From the NCBI RefSeq assembly GCF_010730575.1, contig NZ_AP022614.1, positions 1,612,001 to 1,676,000 on the forward strand: DNA of 64,000 nt, written 5' to 3'. A program made the translations under genes and the position numbers. Source of the stretch: Mycobacterium parmense. Lineage in GTDB: Bacteria; Actinomycetota; Actinomycetes; Mycobacteriales; Mycobacteriaceae. The notes under the pieces are model-generated. The model made no database searches and was not told the DNA's origin. It saw nothing but the letters and a program-made list of their open reading frames with translations. This document shows positions 50,224 to 58,652 of the stretch, in pieces; position 1 is the stretch's first letter; every line of letters starts with the position of its first letter.

Positions 50224-51132
50224 GTGACCGATCTGAAAAGCCTTGGCTACATCACTATTTCAACCAGCGACATCGACCGGTGGCGCCGGTTCGCCTTCGG
50301 CGTCCTCGGCTTCGCGGAGGGCAAGGGTCCGGACCCGTCGGCGCTGTACCTGCGAATGGACGAGCGTGCCGCGCGGTTGATCGTGGTGCCGGGCGAGACC
50401 GATCGGGTGCTCACCGTCGGCTGGGAGGTCCGCGACCACCCGGCACTACAGCGCGTCAAGGCGGCCCTCGACGGCGCCGGTACGGCCTTCAAGCAGCTGT
50501 CCGTCGACGAGGCCGAGGCGCGCCGCGTCGAAGAGGTGATCACCTTCGAGGACCCGGCCGGTACCGCGGTCGAGGTGTTCCACGGCGCGGTGCTCGACCA
50601 CAGCCCGGTCGTCACGCCGTTCGGCGCGAGGTTCGTCACCGGCGACCAGGGCATGGGCCACGTCGTGGTGCCCGCCACGGACCCCAACGGATTGTTCGAC
50701 TTCTACACCGAGGTCCTGGGTTTCCGCTCCCGCGGCGCGTTTCGGGTGCCGCTGCCCAAGGAGTTCGGCCCGGTGCGCGTTCGCTTCCTGGGGATCAACG
50801 AACGCCACCACAGCCTCGCGATCGTCCCGGCCGCTCACCAGCGCGACCCACGCCTGGTGCACATCATGGTCGAGGTCGACACCCTCGACGCGGTGGGCCG
50901 GGCCCTGGACCGCGTCAACGCCGAGGGCTTCCAGCTGTCGTCGACGCTCGGCCGACACACCAACGACAAGATGATCTCGTTCTACGTCCGCGCCCCCGGC
51001 GACTGGGACATCGAGTTCGGCACCGACGGAATGCGGGTCAACGAAACCTCCTACACCGCAGAGGAAATCACCGCCGACAGCTATTGGGGGCATCAGTGGG
51101 TCGGTGAGATGCCCGCGGCGATGCGGCTGTGA
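50224..51132 (+). CDS. Extradiol ring-cleavage dioxygenase, HsaC/BphC-like
   Basis: 302 residues from GTG 50224, in two vicinal-oxygen-chelate halves. The iron ligands are in the second half: His146 (QGMGHVVVP), His213 (RLVHIMVEV) and Glu264 (DWDIEFG). His196, His245 and Tyr254 are at second-shell positions of active BphC-type enzymes. It should cleave a catechol next to a hydroxyl; the product would feed the hydrolase at 47911. The next gene starts inside its stop (GTGA). Confidence 0.93.
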   Translation: MTDLKSLGYITISTSDIDRWRRFAFGVLGFAEGKGPDPSALYLRMDERAARLIVVPGETDRVLTVGWEVRDHPALQRVKAALDGAGTAFKQLSVDEAEARRVEEVITFEDPAGTAVEVFHGAVLDHSPVVTPFGARFVTGDQGMGHVVVPATDPNGLFDFYTEVLGFRSRGAFRVPLPKEFGPVRVRFLGINERHHSLAIVPAAHQRDPRLVHIMVEVDTLDAVGRALDRVNAEGFQLSSTLGRHTNDKMISFYVRAPGDWDIEFGTDGMRVNETSYTAEEITADSYWGHQWVGEMPAAMRL

Positions 51133-52616
51133 TCTCCCAAGCGCCCGACCTCGACGTGGCGCCGGTGCCGGCCGCGTCGGTCACGTCCTGGGACGACGAG
51201 GCGGACGTCGTCATCGCCGGCTACGGGGTCGCGGGGGCGGCCGCCGCGGTCGAGGCGGCGCGCTGCGGCGCCGAGGTGCTGGTTCTCGAACGCACCGGGT
51301 CCTGGGGCGGCGCGGCCGCGATGGCGGGCGGCTTCATCTACCTGGGCGGTGGCACCGCGTTGCAAAAGGCCTGCGGCTTCGACGATTCCGTCGACAACAT
51401 GGCGGCGTTCCTCAACGTGGCGATGGGCCCCGGCGCCGACGAGGAGCGGATCGCCGATTACTGCGCCGGCAGCGTCGCCCACTTCGACTGGCTGGTGGGG
51501 TGCGGGGTGCGGTTCAAAGCGGAGTTCTTCGCCGAGCCCGGCTGGGAGCCGATGGGCGACGAAGGGCTGATGTACAGCGGCGGCGAGAACTCCCACCCGT
51601 TCAACACGATCGCGGATCCCGCCCCGCGCGGGCACGTGCCGCAGATGCAGAACAAGAAGCAGGGCGAGGCGAGCGCCGGGTACATGCTGATGAAACCGCT
51701 CGTCGAGTGCGCGGCCGCGGCCGGGGCGCGGGCGCTCTACGATGTGCGGGCGCAAAGCCTGATCGTGGAGTCCGACGGCCGGGTCGCGGGCATCCGCGCC
51801 CGCCGGTACGGCACCCGGATGTCGATTCGGGCCCGCAGCGGCGTGGTGCTCGCGACGGGCAGCTTCGCCTACAACGACTCGATGGTGGCGCGTTTCGCCC
51901 CGCGGATCGCCGGGCGTCCGGCCGCGTCGATCGAGCAGCACGACGGCCAGGCGATCCGGATGGCCCAGGCGCTGGGCGCCGATCTGGCCCACATGGACGC
52001 CACCGAGGTCGCCATCTTCATCGACCCCCAGCAGCTGGTGCGCGGCATCCTGGTCAACGGCCGCGGCCAGCGCTACGTCGCCGAGGACACCTACCCCGGC
52101 CGAATCGGGCAGCTCACGCTGTACCACCAGGACAACACCGCCTACCTGATCATCGACGGCGACGCCCAGGACGAGGCGATGGCGTCCCGGTCACCCAAGT
52201 TCATGCTGCGCCCGGCCACCTGGGTGGCCGACACCGTCGCCGACCTGGAACGGGACACCGGCCTGGCGCCCGGTTCACTGCAGGCGACCGTGGCCGCCTA
52301 CAACCAGGGCGCCGCCCACGGCGAGGATCCGCTGCTGCACAAGAAGAAGCAGTGGCTGCGGCCGATCGGCTCCCCGCTCGGCGCCATCGACCTGCGGGAA
52401 AGTACGGGCGGCTTCACGCTGGGTGGGCTGGCCACGACGCTGGACGCCGAGGTGCTGCACGTCAGCGGCGAACCGATTCCGGGGCTTTTCGCCGCGGGAC
52501 GCTCGACGGCCGGGCTGGCCGCCTGGGGATACGCCAGCGGGGTCTCGCTGGGCGATGGCAGTTTCTACGGTCGCCGCGCCGGCCGGTCCGCTGCCCGTTG
52601 TGCGCAGCGCGCGTAA
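51129..52616 (+). CDS. KstD-like FAD-dependent dehydrogenase
   Basis: 495 residues from GTG 51129. The FAD dinucleotide site is DVVIAGYGVAGAAAAVEAAR, followed by GGAAAMAGGFIYLGGG. The distal flavin segment is LFAAGRSTAGLAAWGYASG. It belongs to the fumarate reductase/3-ketosteroid dehydrogenase superfamily but differs from the true KstD at 58653. It may desaturate or reduce an alicyclic ring. It is translationally coupled to the dioxygenase, so it acts in the same route. Substrate unknown. Confidence 0.88.
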   Translation: MISQAPDLDVAPVPAASVTSWDDEADVVIAGYGVAGAAAAVEAARCGAEVLVLERTGSWGGAAAMAGGFIYLGGGTALQKACGFDDSVDNMAAFLNVAMGPGADEERIADYCAGSVAHFDWLVGCGVRFKAEFFAEPGWEPMGDEGLMYSGGENSHPFNTIADPAPRGHVPQMQNKKQGEASAGYMLMKPLVECAAAAGARALYDVRAQSLIVESDGRVAGIRARRYGTRMSIRARSGVVLATGSFAYNDSMVARFAPRIAGRPAASIEQHDGQAIRMAQALGADLAHMDATEVAIFIDPQQLVRGILVNGRGQRYVAEDTYPGRIGQLTLYHQDNTAYLIIDGDAQDEAMASRSPKFMLRPATWVADTVADLERDTGLAPGSLQATVAAYNQGAAHGEDPLLHKKKQWLRPIGSPLGAIDLRESTGGFTLGGLATTLDAEVLHVSGEPIPGLFAAGRSTAGLAAWGYASGVSLGDGSFYGRRAGRSAARCAQRA

Positions 52617-52692
52617 GCGACGCCGAAAACTCGCCGCTGCCTTACTCTCGCCGCTTTGCTGCTATACAGCGGCCGAACCCTGTGCTAAACAG

Positions 52693-52711
52693 ATATTCCT
52701 AACAGTAATAT
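52693..52711. promoter_or_regulatory. Inverted repeat in the IclR promoter
   Basis: ATATT and AATAT arms separated by nine bases, in an AT-rich stretch 34 bases before the IclR start codon. It may be the regulator's own operator or part of the promoter. Confidence 0.35.
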
Positions 52712-52744
52712 GTCGGCCAGATATACGGGTTCTGGAGGATACCG

Positions 52745-53557
52745 ATGGCATCGACGGCCGAACCCGCCACCCCCACGGCCGTCATCGATCGCATCTCGCT
52801 GGTCCTCGACGCTTTCGACGGCCCGGGACGGCTGACCCTGGCCCAGATCGTCCGACGCACCGGCCTGCCCCGGTCGTCGGCGCACCGGCTGCTCGAGCGC
52901 CTGGTCCAACTGCGCTGGCTGCGGCGCAGCGGCCGCGACTACGAGCTCGGTATCCGGCTCGTGGAGCTGGGGTCGCTCGCCGTGCACCAGGACCGCCTGG
53001 TCCGCGCGGCGGGTCCGCTGCTGGGCGAACTGCACCGCGCGACCGGCCTCGTGGTCCACCTCGCGGTGCTCGACGGCCCCGACGTCGTCTACCTCGACAA
53101 GATCGGCGGCGACCAGCGCGTCCCCACGCGGGTGGGCGGCCGGCAACCCGCGCACTGCACCGCCGTCGGCAAGGCGATCCTGGCCTACCGCGAGCACGAC
53201 GGGGAGGTCGACCTGCGGGTGCGCAAGACCCGGTACTCGGTCTCGAGCTGCGCCCAGCTGGCGGTCGAGCTGGCCAGGGTGCGCGCGCACGGCGTCGCGT
53301 TCGAGCGCGAAGAGTCGCTGCTCGGGTTCGGCTGCGTGGGCGCGCCGATCGGAAGCCTGAGCGCAGACGGCGGGGTGGTGGCCGCGGTGTCGGTGTGCGG
53401 ACCGATGAGTCGCATGACGTTCGACCAACGGCTGGCCGCGCCGGTGCGCATGACGGCGATGGGCATCTGGCGCAACGCCGAGGGCGACTGCGTCGCGCCG
53501 ACGCTGCAGCCGTTGCGGCCCCTGCGGCCCTTGCGTCCCTCCGTGCGGTACGCCTGA
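52745..53557 (+). CDS. IclR-family transcriptional regulator
   Basis: 270 residues from ATG 52745, preceded by TGGAGGATACCG. The N-terminal winged helix is VLDAFDGPGRLTLAQIVRRT with GLPRSSAHRLLERL. The effector domain follows with LHRATGLVVHLAVLDGPDVV and the tail motif AAVSVCGPMSRM. IclR proteins commonly control aromatic and steroid-type catabolic genes. It lies 128 bases after the KstD-like gene on the same strand, and is the likely regulator of the 47.9-52.6 kb set. The C-terminus has a short repetitive PLRPLRPLRP tail. Confidence 0.92.
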   Translation: MASTAEPATPTAVIDRISLVLDAFDGPGRLTLAQIVRRTGLPRSSAHRLLERLVQLRWLRRSGRDYELGIRLVELGSLAVHQDRLVRAAGPLLGELHRATGLVVHLAVLDGPDVVYLDKIGGDQRVPTRVGGRQPAHCTAVGKAILAYREHDGEVDLRVRKTRYSVSSCAQLAVELARVRAHGVAFEREESLLGFGCVGAPIGSLSADGGVVAAVSVCGPMSRMTFDQRLAAPVRMTAMGIWRNAEGDCVAPTLQPLRPLRPLRPSVRYA

Positions 53558-53716
53558 CCGCACCTGAGCCACGCGCCAGCCGGACAGCGCGCTCGTAGCG
53601 GATGCGTATTTCGTCCGAGTGACGTCCTCGGGTCGAACTTGTTGCGACAGAGCAAGACTCGAGGCCGCCTCTTCCGCTGGCACTTTCTGCCATTGTGGCC
53701 GATAGTCATATCCATC

Positions 53717-55495
53717 ATGGGCGAGGTCTTTGAATTCCATCGCGAGATCATCGTCAGCGGCGACGATCCGCTGTCGAAGACCATCGCCGAGGAACTGCGG
53801 GGCGCCGGTGCGCGGATCATCAAGATCAACACGGCCGCCGACCTCCTCGGCGCCGGCGTCCACCGTGCCCGCGCGGTCGTCTGCGCGGGGCCCAACGACG
53901 CGGTGAACCTTGAAATTGCCTTGTTGGCAAGGGAATACAGTCCAACTGTGCGGGTGGTGGCGCGCCTGGCCAACGACGTGCTGCGCGAAGCGGTCACCGG
54001 CGTCAACGGTCCCGGCGCCATTCTGGACGTCGCCGAGCTCGCCACCCCGTCCCTCGTCGAGGCGGTGCTGTCGCGCAACGCCCACCAGTTCGAGACGGCC
54101 GGCATCGAATTCGTCGTCTGGGGAGCCGAGGCACCGCACCACGGAACGTTGCGCGAGATCTACGCCGACCTCGCGCCCGTGGCCGTGGTCCACGGCAAGA
54201 ACTCCCCCGTCCCCGGCGAAGTGGTGCCCTGCCCCGGCCGCGACCAGCGGGTGTACGCAGGCGACTGGACCTCGGTGATCGGCGTCAAGGACGAGATGGA
54301 GGCGCGCGGGATCACGGTGCCTCCCCGCACCGCGACGCGCTCCCGTCACTCTCGGGTGCGGCGGGTGATCGCGGCCGTGCGCGCCATGCGCGACGACATC
54401 AACCCGATGCTGTATCCCTCGCTGGCGTTCGCTCTTTGTCTCACGCTGGGCGCGACGGCCGTCGTTCACTTCAACTACCGCAACCCGCGGATGTCCTGGA
54501 TCGACGCGCTGTACTTCGCCTCCGAGACGATCACCACCGTCGGTTACGGCGATTTCAGCTTCGCCCAGCAATCCACCTCGCTGCGCCTCTTCGCCGTCGG
54601 GCTGATGTTCGGCGGCGCGACGGTCACCGCGATCCTCGTCGCGTTCCTGGCCGACCTGCTGCTGTCCCGCCGATTCGTCCAGACGGCCGGGCGCAGACGC
54701 GCGCGCCAGATGCGCGACCACATCGTCGTCGTCGGCCTGGGCTCGGTCGGCATTCGGGTGGTGAGCGAGTTGGTCTCCGCCGGATACGACGTCGTCGTCA
54801 TCGAGCACGACGAGAACAGCCGCTTCCTGCCGGCCGTCACCGAACTGGACGTGCCGGTGATCTTCGGCGACTCGACGATGCGCCAGACGCTGGAATCGGC
54901 GCGCGTGGACCGCGCCCGCGGGGTGGCCGTGGTGACCCAGGACGACATGGAGAACATCGAGACCGGGATCGTGCTGCTCGAGATCCTTGGCTCCGACACG
55001 AAAAAGCCGATCGTCATGCGCGTGCAGGGCCGCGCGTTGAGCACCGCGGTGAGCCAGCGGTTCGGCTTCGAGAACGTGCGGTCGATCGTCGACCTCGCGG
55101 CCCCCTGGTTCATCGGCGCCGCGATGGGTTTGCAGGTGCTCGGAACGTTCTGGGTCGGGCAGCGGTCGTTCATGGTGGGCGGGATGCTCGTGGCGGCGGG
55201 CAGTGAACTCGACGGGTTGCGGATGATGGACATGTCCACCCAGACCCGCGTCATCGCGATCACCCGGCCGGAGGGACCGGTGCGCCTGCGCCCGCGGCGC
55301 GACGCCCGACTCCAGGCCGGCGACACCGTCTACCTGATCGGCCCTTACCGCGAGTTGATCGCGACGCTGCGCAAGGGTCAGCCCCCGCCGCCGACGGCGA
55401 TCAACGGCGAGCGCGCGGAATCGCTGGCGGCGGCGCGATCGGCGAACCGGACGAAGCCCCGCTTGCCACGGTGGGCGCAGGAGACCGAGATCTGA
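53717..55495 (+). CDS. RCK-pore-RCK potassium channel
   Basis: 592 residues from ATG 53717. An N-terminal TrkA-N-like domain (about 10-190) comes first, then two membrane spans (about 231-252 and 287-315) around the selectivity filter TVGYGD at 274-279. A second RCK region follows (HIVVVGLGSVGIRV, then a TrkA-C-like half near LRPRRDARLQAGDTVYLIG). The channel therefore carries two nucleotide-binding regulatory units per chain. It should pass K+ across the plasma membrane under ligand control. It converges on glnA with nine bases between stops. Confidence 0.92.
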   Translation: MGEVFEFHREIIVSGDDPLSKTIAEELRGAGARIIKINTAADLLGAGVHRARAVVCAGPNDAVNLEIALLAREYSPTVRVVARLANDVLREAVTGVNGPGAILDVAELATPSLVEAVLSRNAHQFETAGIEFVVWGAEAPHHGTLREIYADLAPVAVVHGKNSPVPGEVVPCPGRDQRVYAGDWTSVIGVKDEMEARGITVPPRTATRSRHSRVRRVIAAVRAMRDDINPMLYPSLAFALCLTLGATAVVHFNYRNPRMSWIDALYFASETITTVGYGDFSFAQQSTSLRLFAVGLMFGGATVTAILVAFLADLLLSRRFVQTAGRRRARQMRDHIVVVGLGSVGIRVVSELVSAGYDVVVIEHDENSRFLPAVTELDVPVIFGDSTMRQTLESARVDRARGVAVVTQDDMENIETGIVLLEILGSDTKKPIVMRVQGRALSTAVSQRFGFENVRSIVDLAAPWFIGAAMGLQVLGTFWVGQRSFMVGGMLVAAGSELDGLRMMDMSTQTRVIAITRPEGPVRLRPRRDARLQAGDTVYLIGPYRELIATLRKGQPPPPTAINGERAESLAAARSANRTKPRLPRWAQETEI

Positions 55496-55504
55496 GACGG
55501 GCAG

Positions 55505-56941
55505 CTAAACGTCGTAGTACAGGGCGAACTCGTAGGGCGTCACACGCAGGTTGAAGGGTGCGATCTCGTAATCGCGCTTGTAGTCGATCCACGCCGCGAT
55601 CAGGTCAGGCGTGAAAACGCCGCCCTCCGTGAGGTATTCGTGGTCCTGCTCGAGGCGGTCGATCACCGCGGACAACTGGGTGGGGGCCTGCACGATCTCG
55701 GCGGCCTCCTCCGGCGGCAGCTCGTAGAGGTCCTTGTCGACCGGCGGCGGCGGCTCGATCTTGTTCTTGATGCCGTCGAGGCCGGCCATCAGCATCGCCG
55801 AGAACGCCAGGTACGGGTTGCCCGACGAATCGGGGCAGCGGAACTCCAGCCGCTTGGCCTTCGGGTTCGAGCCGGTGATCGGAATCCGCACGCACGCCGA
55901 GCGGTTGCGCTGGCTGTAGACCAGGTTGATCGGAGCCTCATAGCCGGGCACCAGGCGCTTGTAGGAGTTGACCGTCGGATTGGTGAACGCCAGCAACGAG
56001 GGCGCGTGGTAAAGCAGTCCGCCGATGTAGTGCCGCGCGGTGTCCGACAGGCCGGCGTAGCCGGTCGCGTCGTACATCAGCGGGACGCCTTCCTTCCACA
56101 GCGACTGGTGGCAGTGCATGCCGGAGCCGTTGTCACCGAACAGCGGCTTGGGCATGAACGTCACGGTCTTGCCGGACTGCCAGGCGGTCTGCTTGACGAT
56201 GTACTTGTACATCTGCAGGTCGTCGGCCGCATGCAGCAGCGTGTTGAACTTGTAGTTGATCTCGGTCTGGCCGCCGCTGCCCACCTCGTGGTGCCCCTTC
56301 TCCAGACTGAAGCCGGCATTGGTCAGGTTGGTCAGGATCCGGTCGCGCAGGTCGACGTAGTGGTCGGTCGGTGCCACCGGGAAGTACCCGCCCTTCGGTC
56401 GGACCTTGTACCCCCGATTGGGTGTGCCGTCGGATTCCGTCTCCTCTCCGGTGTTCCACCACCCGGACGTCGCGTCCACCTTGTAGAACGAGCCGTTGAT
56501 GCTCGAGTCGAACTTCACCGAGTCGAAGATGTAGAACTCGGCCTCCGGCCCGAAGTAGGCGGTGTCCGCTATCCCCGAACTGACCAGGTAGTTCTCTGCC
56601 TTGCGGGCGACGTTGCGCGGGTCGCGCGAATACAGCTCGAGCGTGACCGGGTCGTGCACGAAGAAGTTCACGTTCAAGGTCCGCGCCTCGCGGAACGGGT
56701 CGAGGGTCGCGGTCTCGGGGTCGGGAAGCAGCAGCATGTCGGACTCGTGGATCGACTGGAAGCCGCGAATCGACGAGCCGTCGAACGCCAGGCCGTCCTC
56801 GAACACGTTCTCGTCGAACACGTAGACCGGAATCGTGAAGTGCTGCATGGTGCCCGGCAGGTCACAGAAGCGGACGTCGACGTACTCGATGTCGTGGTCC
56901 TTGACGAGTCTGAAGATGTCGTCGGAGGTGTTGTCGGACAC
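55505..56941 (-). CDS. glnA: Type I glutamine synthetase (GlnA1-type)
   Basis: 478 residues from GTG 56941, with GGAG six bases before it. All GS-I signatures are present: [38 protein letters not shown] and [10 protein letters not shown]. The adenylylation Tyr is at residue 406 in [10 protein letters not shown], so GlnE control is likely. The length equals M. tuberculosis GlnA1, but I recall clear differences (for example [15 protein letters not shown] against [15 protein letters not shown]), and the usual glnE/glnA2 neighbours are absent. It may be a second copy. Reaction: ATP-dependent glutamine formation from glutamate and ammonium. Confidence 0.95.
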   Translation of the reverse strand: MSDNTSDDIFRLVKDHDIEYVDVRFCDLPGTMQHFTIPVYVFDENVFEDGLAFDGSSIRGFQSIHESDMLLLPDPETATLDPFREARTLNVNFFVHDPVTLELYSRDPRNVARKAENYLVSSGIADTAYFGPEAEFYIFDSVKFDSSINGSFYKVDATSGWWNTGEETESDGTPNRGYKVRPKGGYFPVAPTDHYVDLRDRILTNLTNAGFSLEKGHHEVGSGGQTEINYKFNTLLHAADDLQMYKYIVKQTAWQSGKTVTFMPKPLFGDNGSGMHCHQSLWKEGVPLMYDATGYAGLSDTARHYIGGLLYHAPSLLAFTNPTVNSYKRLVPGYEAPINLVYSQRNRSACVRIPITGSNPKAKRLEFRCPDSSGNPYLAFSAMLMAGLDGIKNKIEPPPPVDKDLYELPPEEAAEIVQAPTQLSAVIDRLEQDHEYLTEGGVFTPDLIAAWIDYKRDYEIAPFNLRVTPYEFALYYDV

Positions 56942-57121
56942 GGAAGGCTCCTCTGCTGCGTTGGCGACTGCCGGATCCGGCGTTGCTGCTCATTGCAGTA
57001 TTCAAGCTGCGGGGCCAAGGCGCTCGTTGAGCGCGAACCCCGGGCGGGCATGGGTAACCCGAAATCGCCCGGGGCCGGGGGGTTCGCGAACCATCGCGCG
57101 GCCGCGCAGGTGCGGGCTCAA

Positions 57122-57403
57122 TCAGTCGACGATCGACAGCTCGCCGCGCCGCGCGGCCTCGGAGATCGACGCACTGAGGGCCGAACAGCCCAGGAACACG
57201 CCCCGGCCGTGACCCGAGATCTTATGCGCCTCAGCACGTTCGGCGCACCGGGCCATTCCGTCGGCGTCCCACTGCACGCTGGTCTGGCTCCAGCTGCTTT
57301 TGCGGGCCAGCACCCGCGCGCCGCAGGCGCGACACGCTACGGGACGCATCGGCATGTCGTCGAGGCGGTTGTCGGCACGCGCGGACGGGCGGAGGGTCGT
57401 CAC
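57122..57403 (-). CDS. CxxC protein coupled to kshA
   Basis: 93 residues from GTG 57403, overlapping the kshA stop (GTGA). MRPVACRACGARVLARKSS holds a CxxC; further cysteines are in MARCAERAEAH and FLGCSAL. RKSSWSQTSVQWDADGMARC looks like a conserved block. It has no signal peptide or membrane span. I recall small proteins of this type beside Rieske oxygenases of steroid catabolism in actinobacteria but cannot assign a function. A metal-binding or electron-transfer accessory role is possible. Confidence 0.75.
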   Translation of the reverse strand: MTTLRPSARADNRLDDMPMRPVACRACGARVLARKSSWSQTSVQWDADGMARCAERAEAHKISGHGRGVFLGCSALSASISEAARRGELSIVD

Positions 57404-58557
57404 ACCGAGCCCGCCGGGCTCGAGGCCCCCGCCCGGGCCGCGATGTTCGCCTCGACCTCCTTCATCCACGCCTCGTACGGGCGGGTCGTGTCGAGCTCGA
57501 ACTCGAAGCGGTCGACCATGTCTGGCTGCACGTCGGCGACGTCGACGTAGAACTGCTGATACCAGCGGCGCAGCTGATAGACCGGTCCGTCCTCCTCGAC
57601 CAGCAACGGATTGTCGATGCGCGCCTTGTGCCGCCAGATCTCGACATCCTGCTCGAATCCCAGCTTGACGTAGTCACCGAGCTTGATCGCGGTCTGCATG
57701 GCAGCCTCGCCGGACAGCTCGTCGGACTTCTGCACCATGATGCCGTATTGCAGCACAAAGGAATTCGAGTCGACGGGATAGTGGCAGTTGATCAGGACGG
57801 TCTTGGCGTCGCCGTGCGTGTAGTGGTAGGTCAGGTCGTCGATCATGAAAGACGGCCCGTAATAGGACGCCACCGACGTGTTGCCCAGCATCTGCGCGCC
57901 CTCGGTTCCGCCCATGTCGGGACGGCCCTCGCCGTTCATGTACTGCGTCGCAACGTGTCCCTCGAAGATGTTCTTGAAGTACGTCGGCAGCGCGCCGTGG
58001 ATGTAGTAGAAGTGCGCCATGTCCACCACGTTGTCGATGATCTCGCGGCAGTTGCTTCCCACGACGGTGGTGTACCAGTGCCAGTCGGTCCACTCGTCGC
58101 TCGTGGCGCCTTCGATGCGGGGAATGGTGACCTCCGGCGGCGGTGGGTTGCGCTCGGGATCGTGCCAGACGAACAACATGCCGTCCTGTTGCAGCGCCGT
58201 CCAGGCGCGGGTCCGCGCCAGCCGGGGCGCGCGCTTGCTGTAGGGCACCTGCCTGCAACGTCCGTCGCCGCCCCAGCGCCAGTCGTGGAACGGGCATGCG
58301 ATCTCGTTGCCCTTGACCTCCCCCTGGGAGAGGTCGCCGCCCATGTGGCGGCAGTAGCCGTCGAGCACGTTGATATCGCCGTCCGCGCCGCGGAAGATCA
58401 CCAGCTTCTGACCGAATGCGTTGATCGCGTGCGGCCTGCCGTCCCCGAAATCTCTGACCAGGCCCAGGCAATGCCAGCCCCGGGCGAACCGGGTGGGCGC
58501 GGCCTGCGCTTCGATCAGCCGGATCTCGTCGGCTTCGGACTGCGGCGTCATAGCCAC
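57400..58557 (-). CDS. kshA: 3-ketosteroid 9alpha-hydroxylase oxygenase component (KshA)
   Basis: 385 residues from GTG 58557, seven bases after AGGAG. The Rieske ligands are Cys69, His71, Cys88 and His91 (GYCRHMGG ... CPFHDW). The mononuclear iron segment is NVVDMAHFYYIHG with His182 and His187. The length and whole pattern match KshA (Rv3526 type). With a reductase KshB it hydroxylates C9 of 4-androstenedione-type steroids or their CoA esters, and ring B opens after KstD acts. No kshB is seen in the window. Mycobacteria can carry several KshA homologues, so preference is open. It is divergent from kstD. Confidence 0.93.
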   Translation of the reverse strand: MAMTPQSEADEIRLIEAQAAPTRFARGWHCLGLVRDFGDGRPHAINAFGQKLVIFRGADGDINVLDGYCRHMGGDLSQGEVKGNEIACPFHDWRWGGDGRCRQVPYSKRAPRLARTRAWTALQQDGMLFVWHDPERNPPPPEVTIPRIEGATSDEWTDWHWYTTVVGSNCREIIDNVVDMAHFYYIHGALPTYFKNIFEGHVATQYMNGEGRPDMGGTEGAQMLGNTSVASYYGPSFMIDDLTYHYTHGDAKTVLINCHYPVDSNSFVLQYGIMVQKSDELSGEAAMQTAIKLGDYVKLGFEQDVEIWRHKARIDNPLLVEEDGPVYQLRRWYQQFYVDVADVQPDMVDRFEFELDTTRPYEAWMKEVEANIAARAGASSPAGSV

Positions 58558-58652
58558 GATTTAACTCCTGCGCGCCGCCGAACGGGAGCGGCGTGTTCCA
58601 CTCATCAGGACGGCGCTTCCCGCCGACGGCGCGCCGACATACCGTTCTCGGC

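Noticed and set aside
52685..54808. Reverse open frame of 707 codons across the IclR and channel genes
   Set aside because: Spans two real forward genes and an intergenic region and has shadow-type composition (RRHxxD, GDxRG); no motif.
58580..58598. GAAC-N11-GTTC between kshA and kstD as a KstR operator
   Set aside because: KstR sites have AAC and GTT separated by two bases; the 11-base gap here does not fit.
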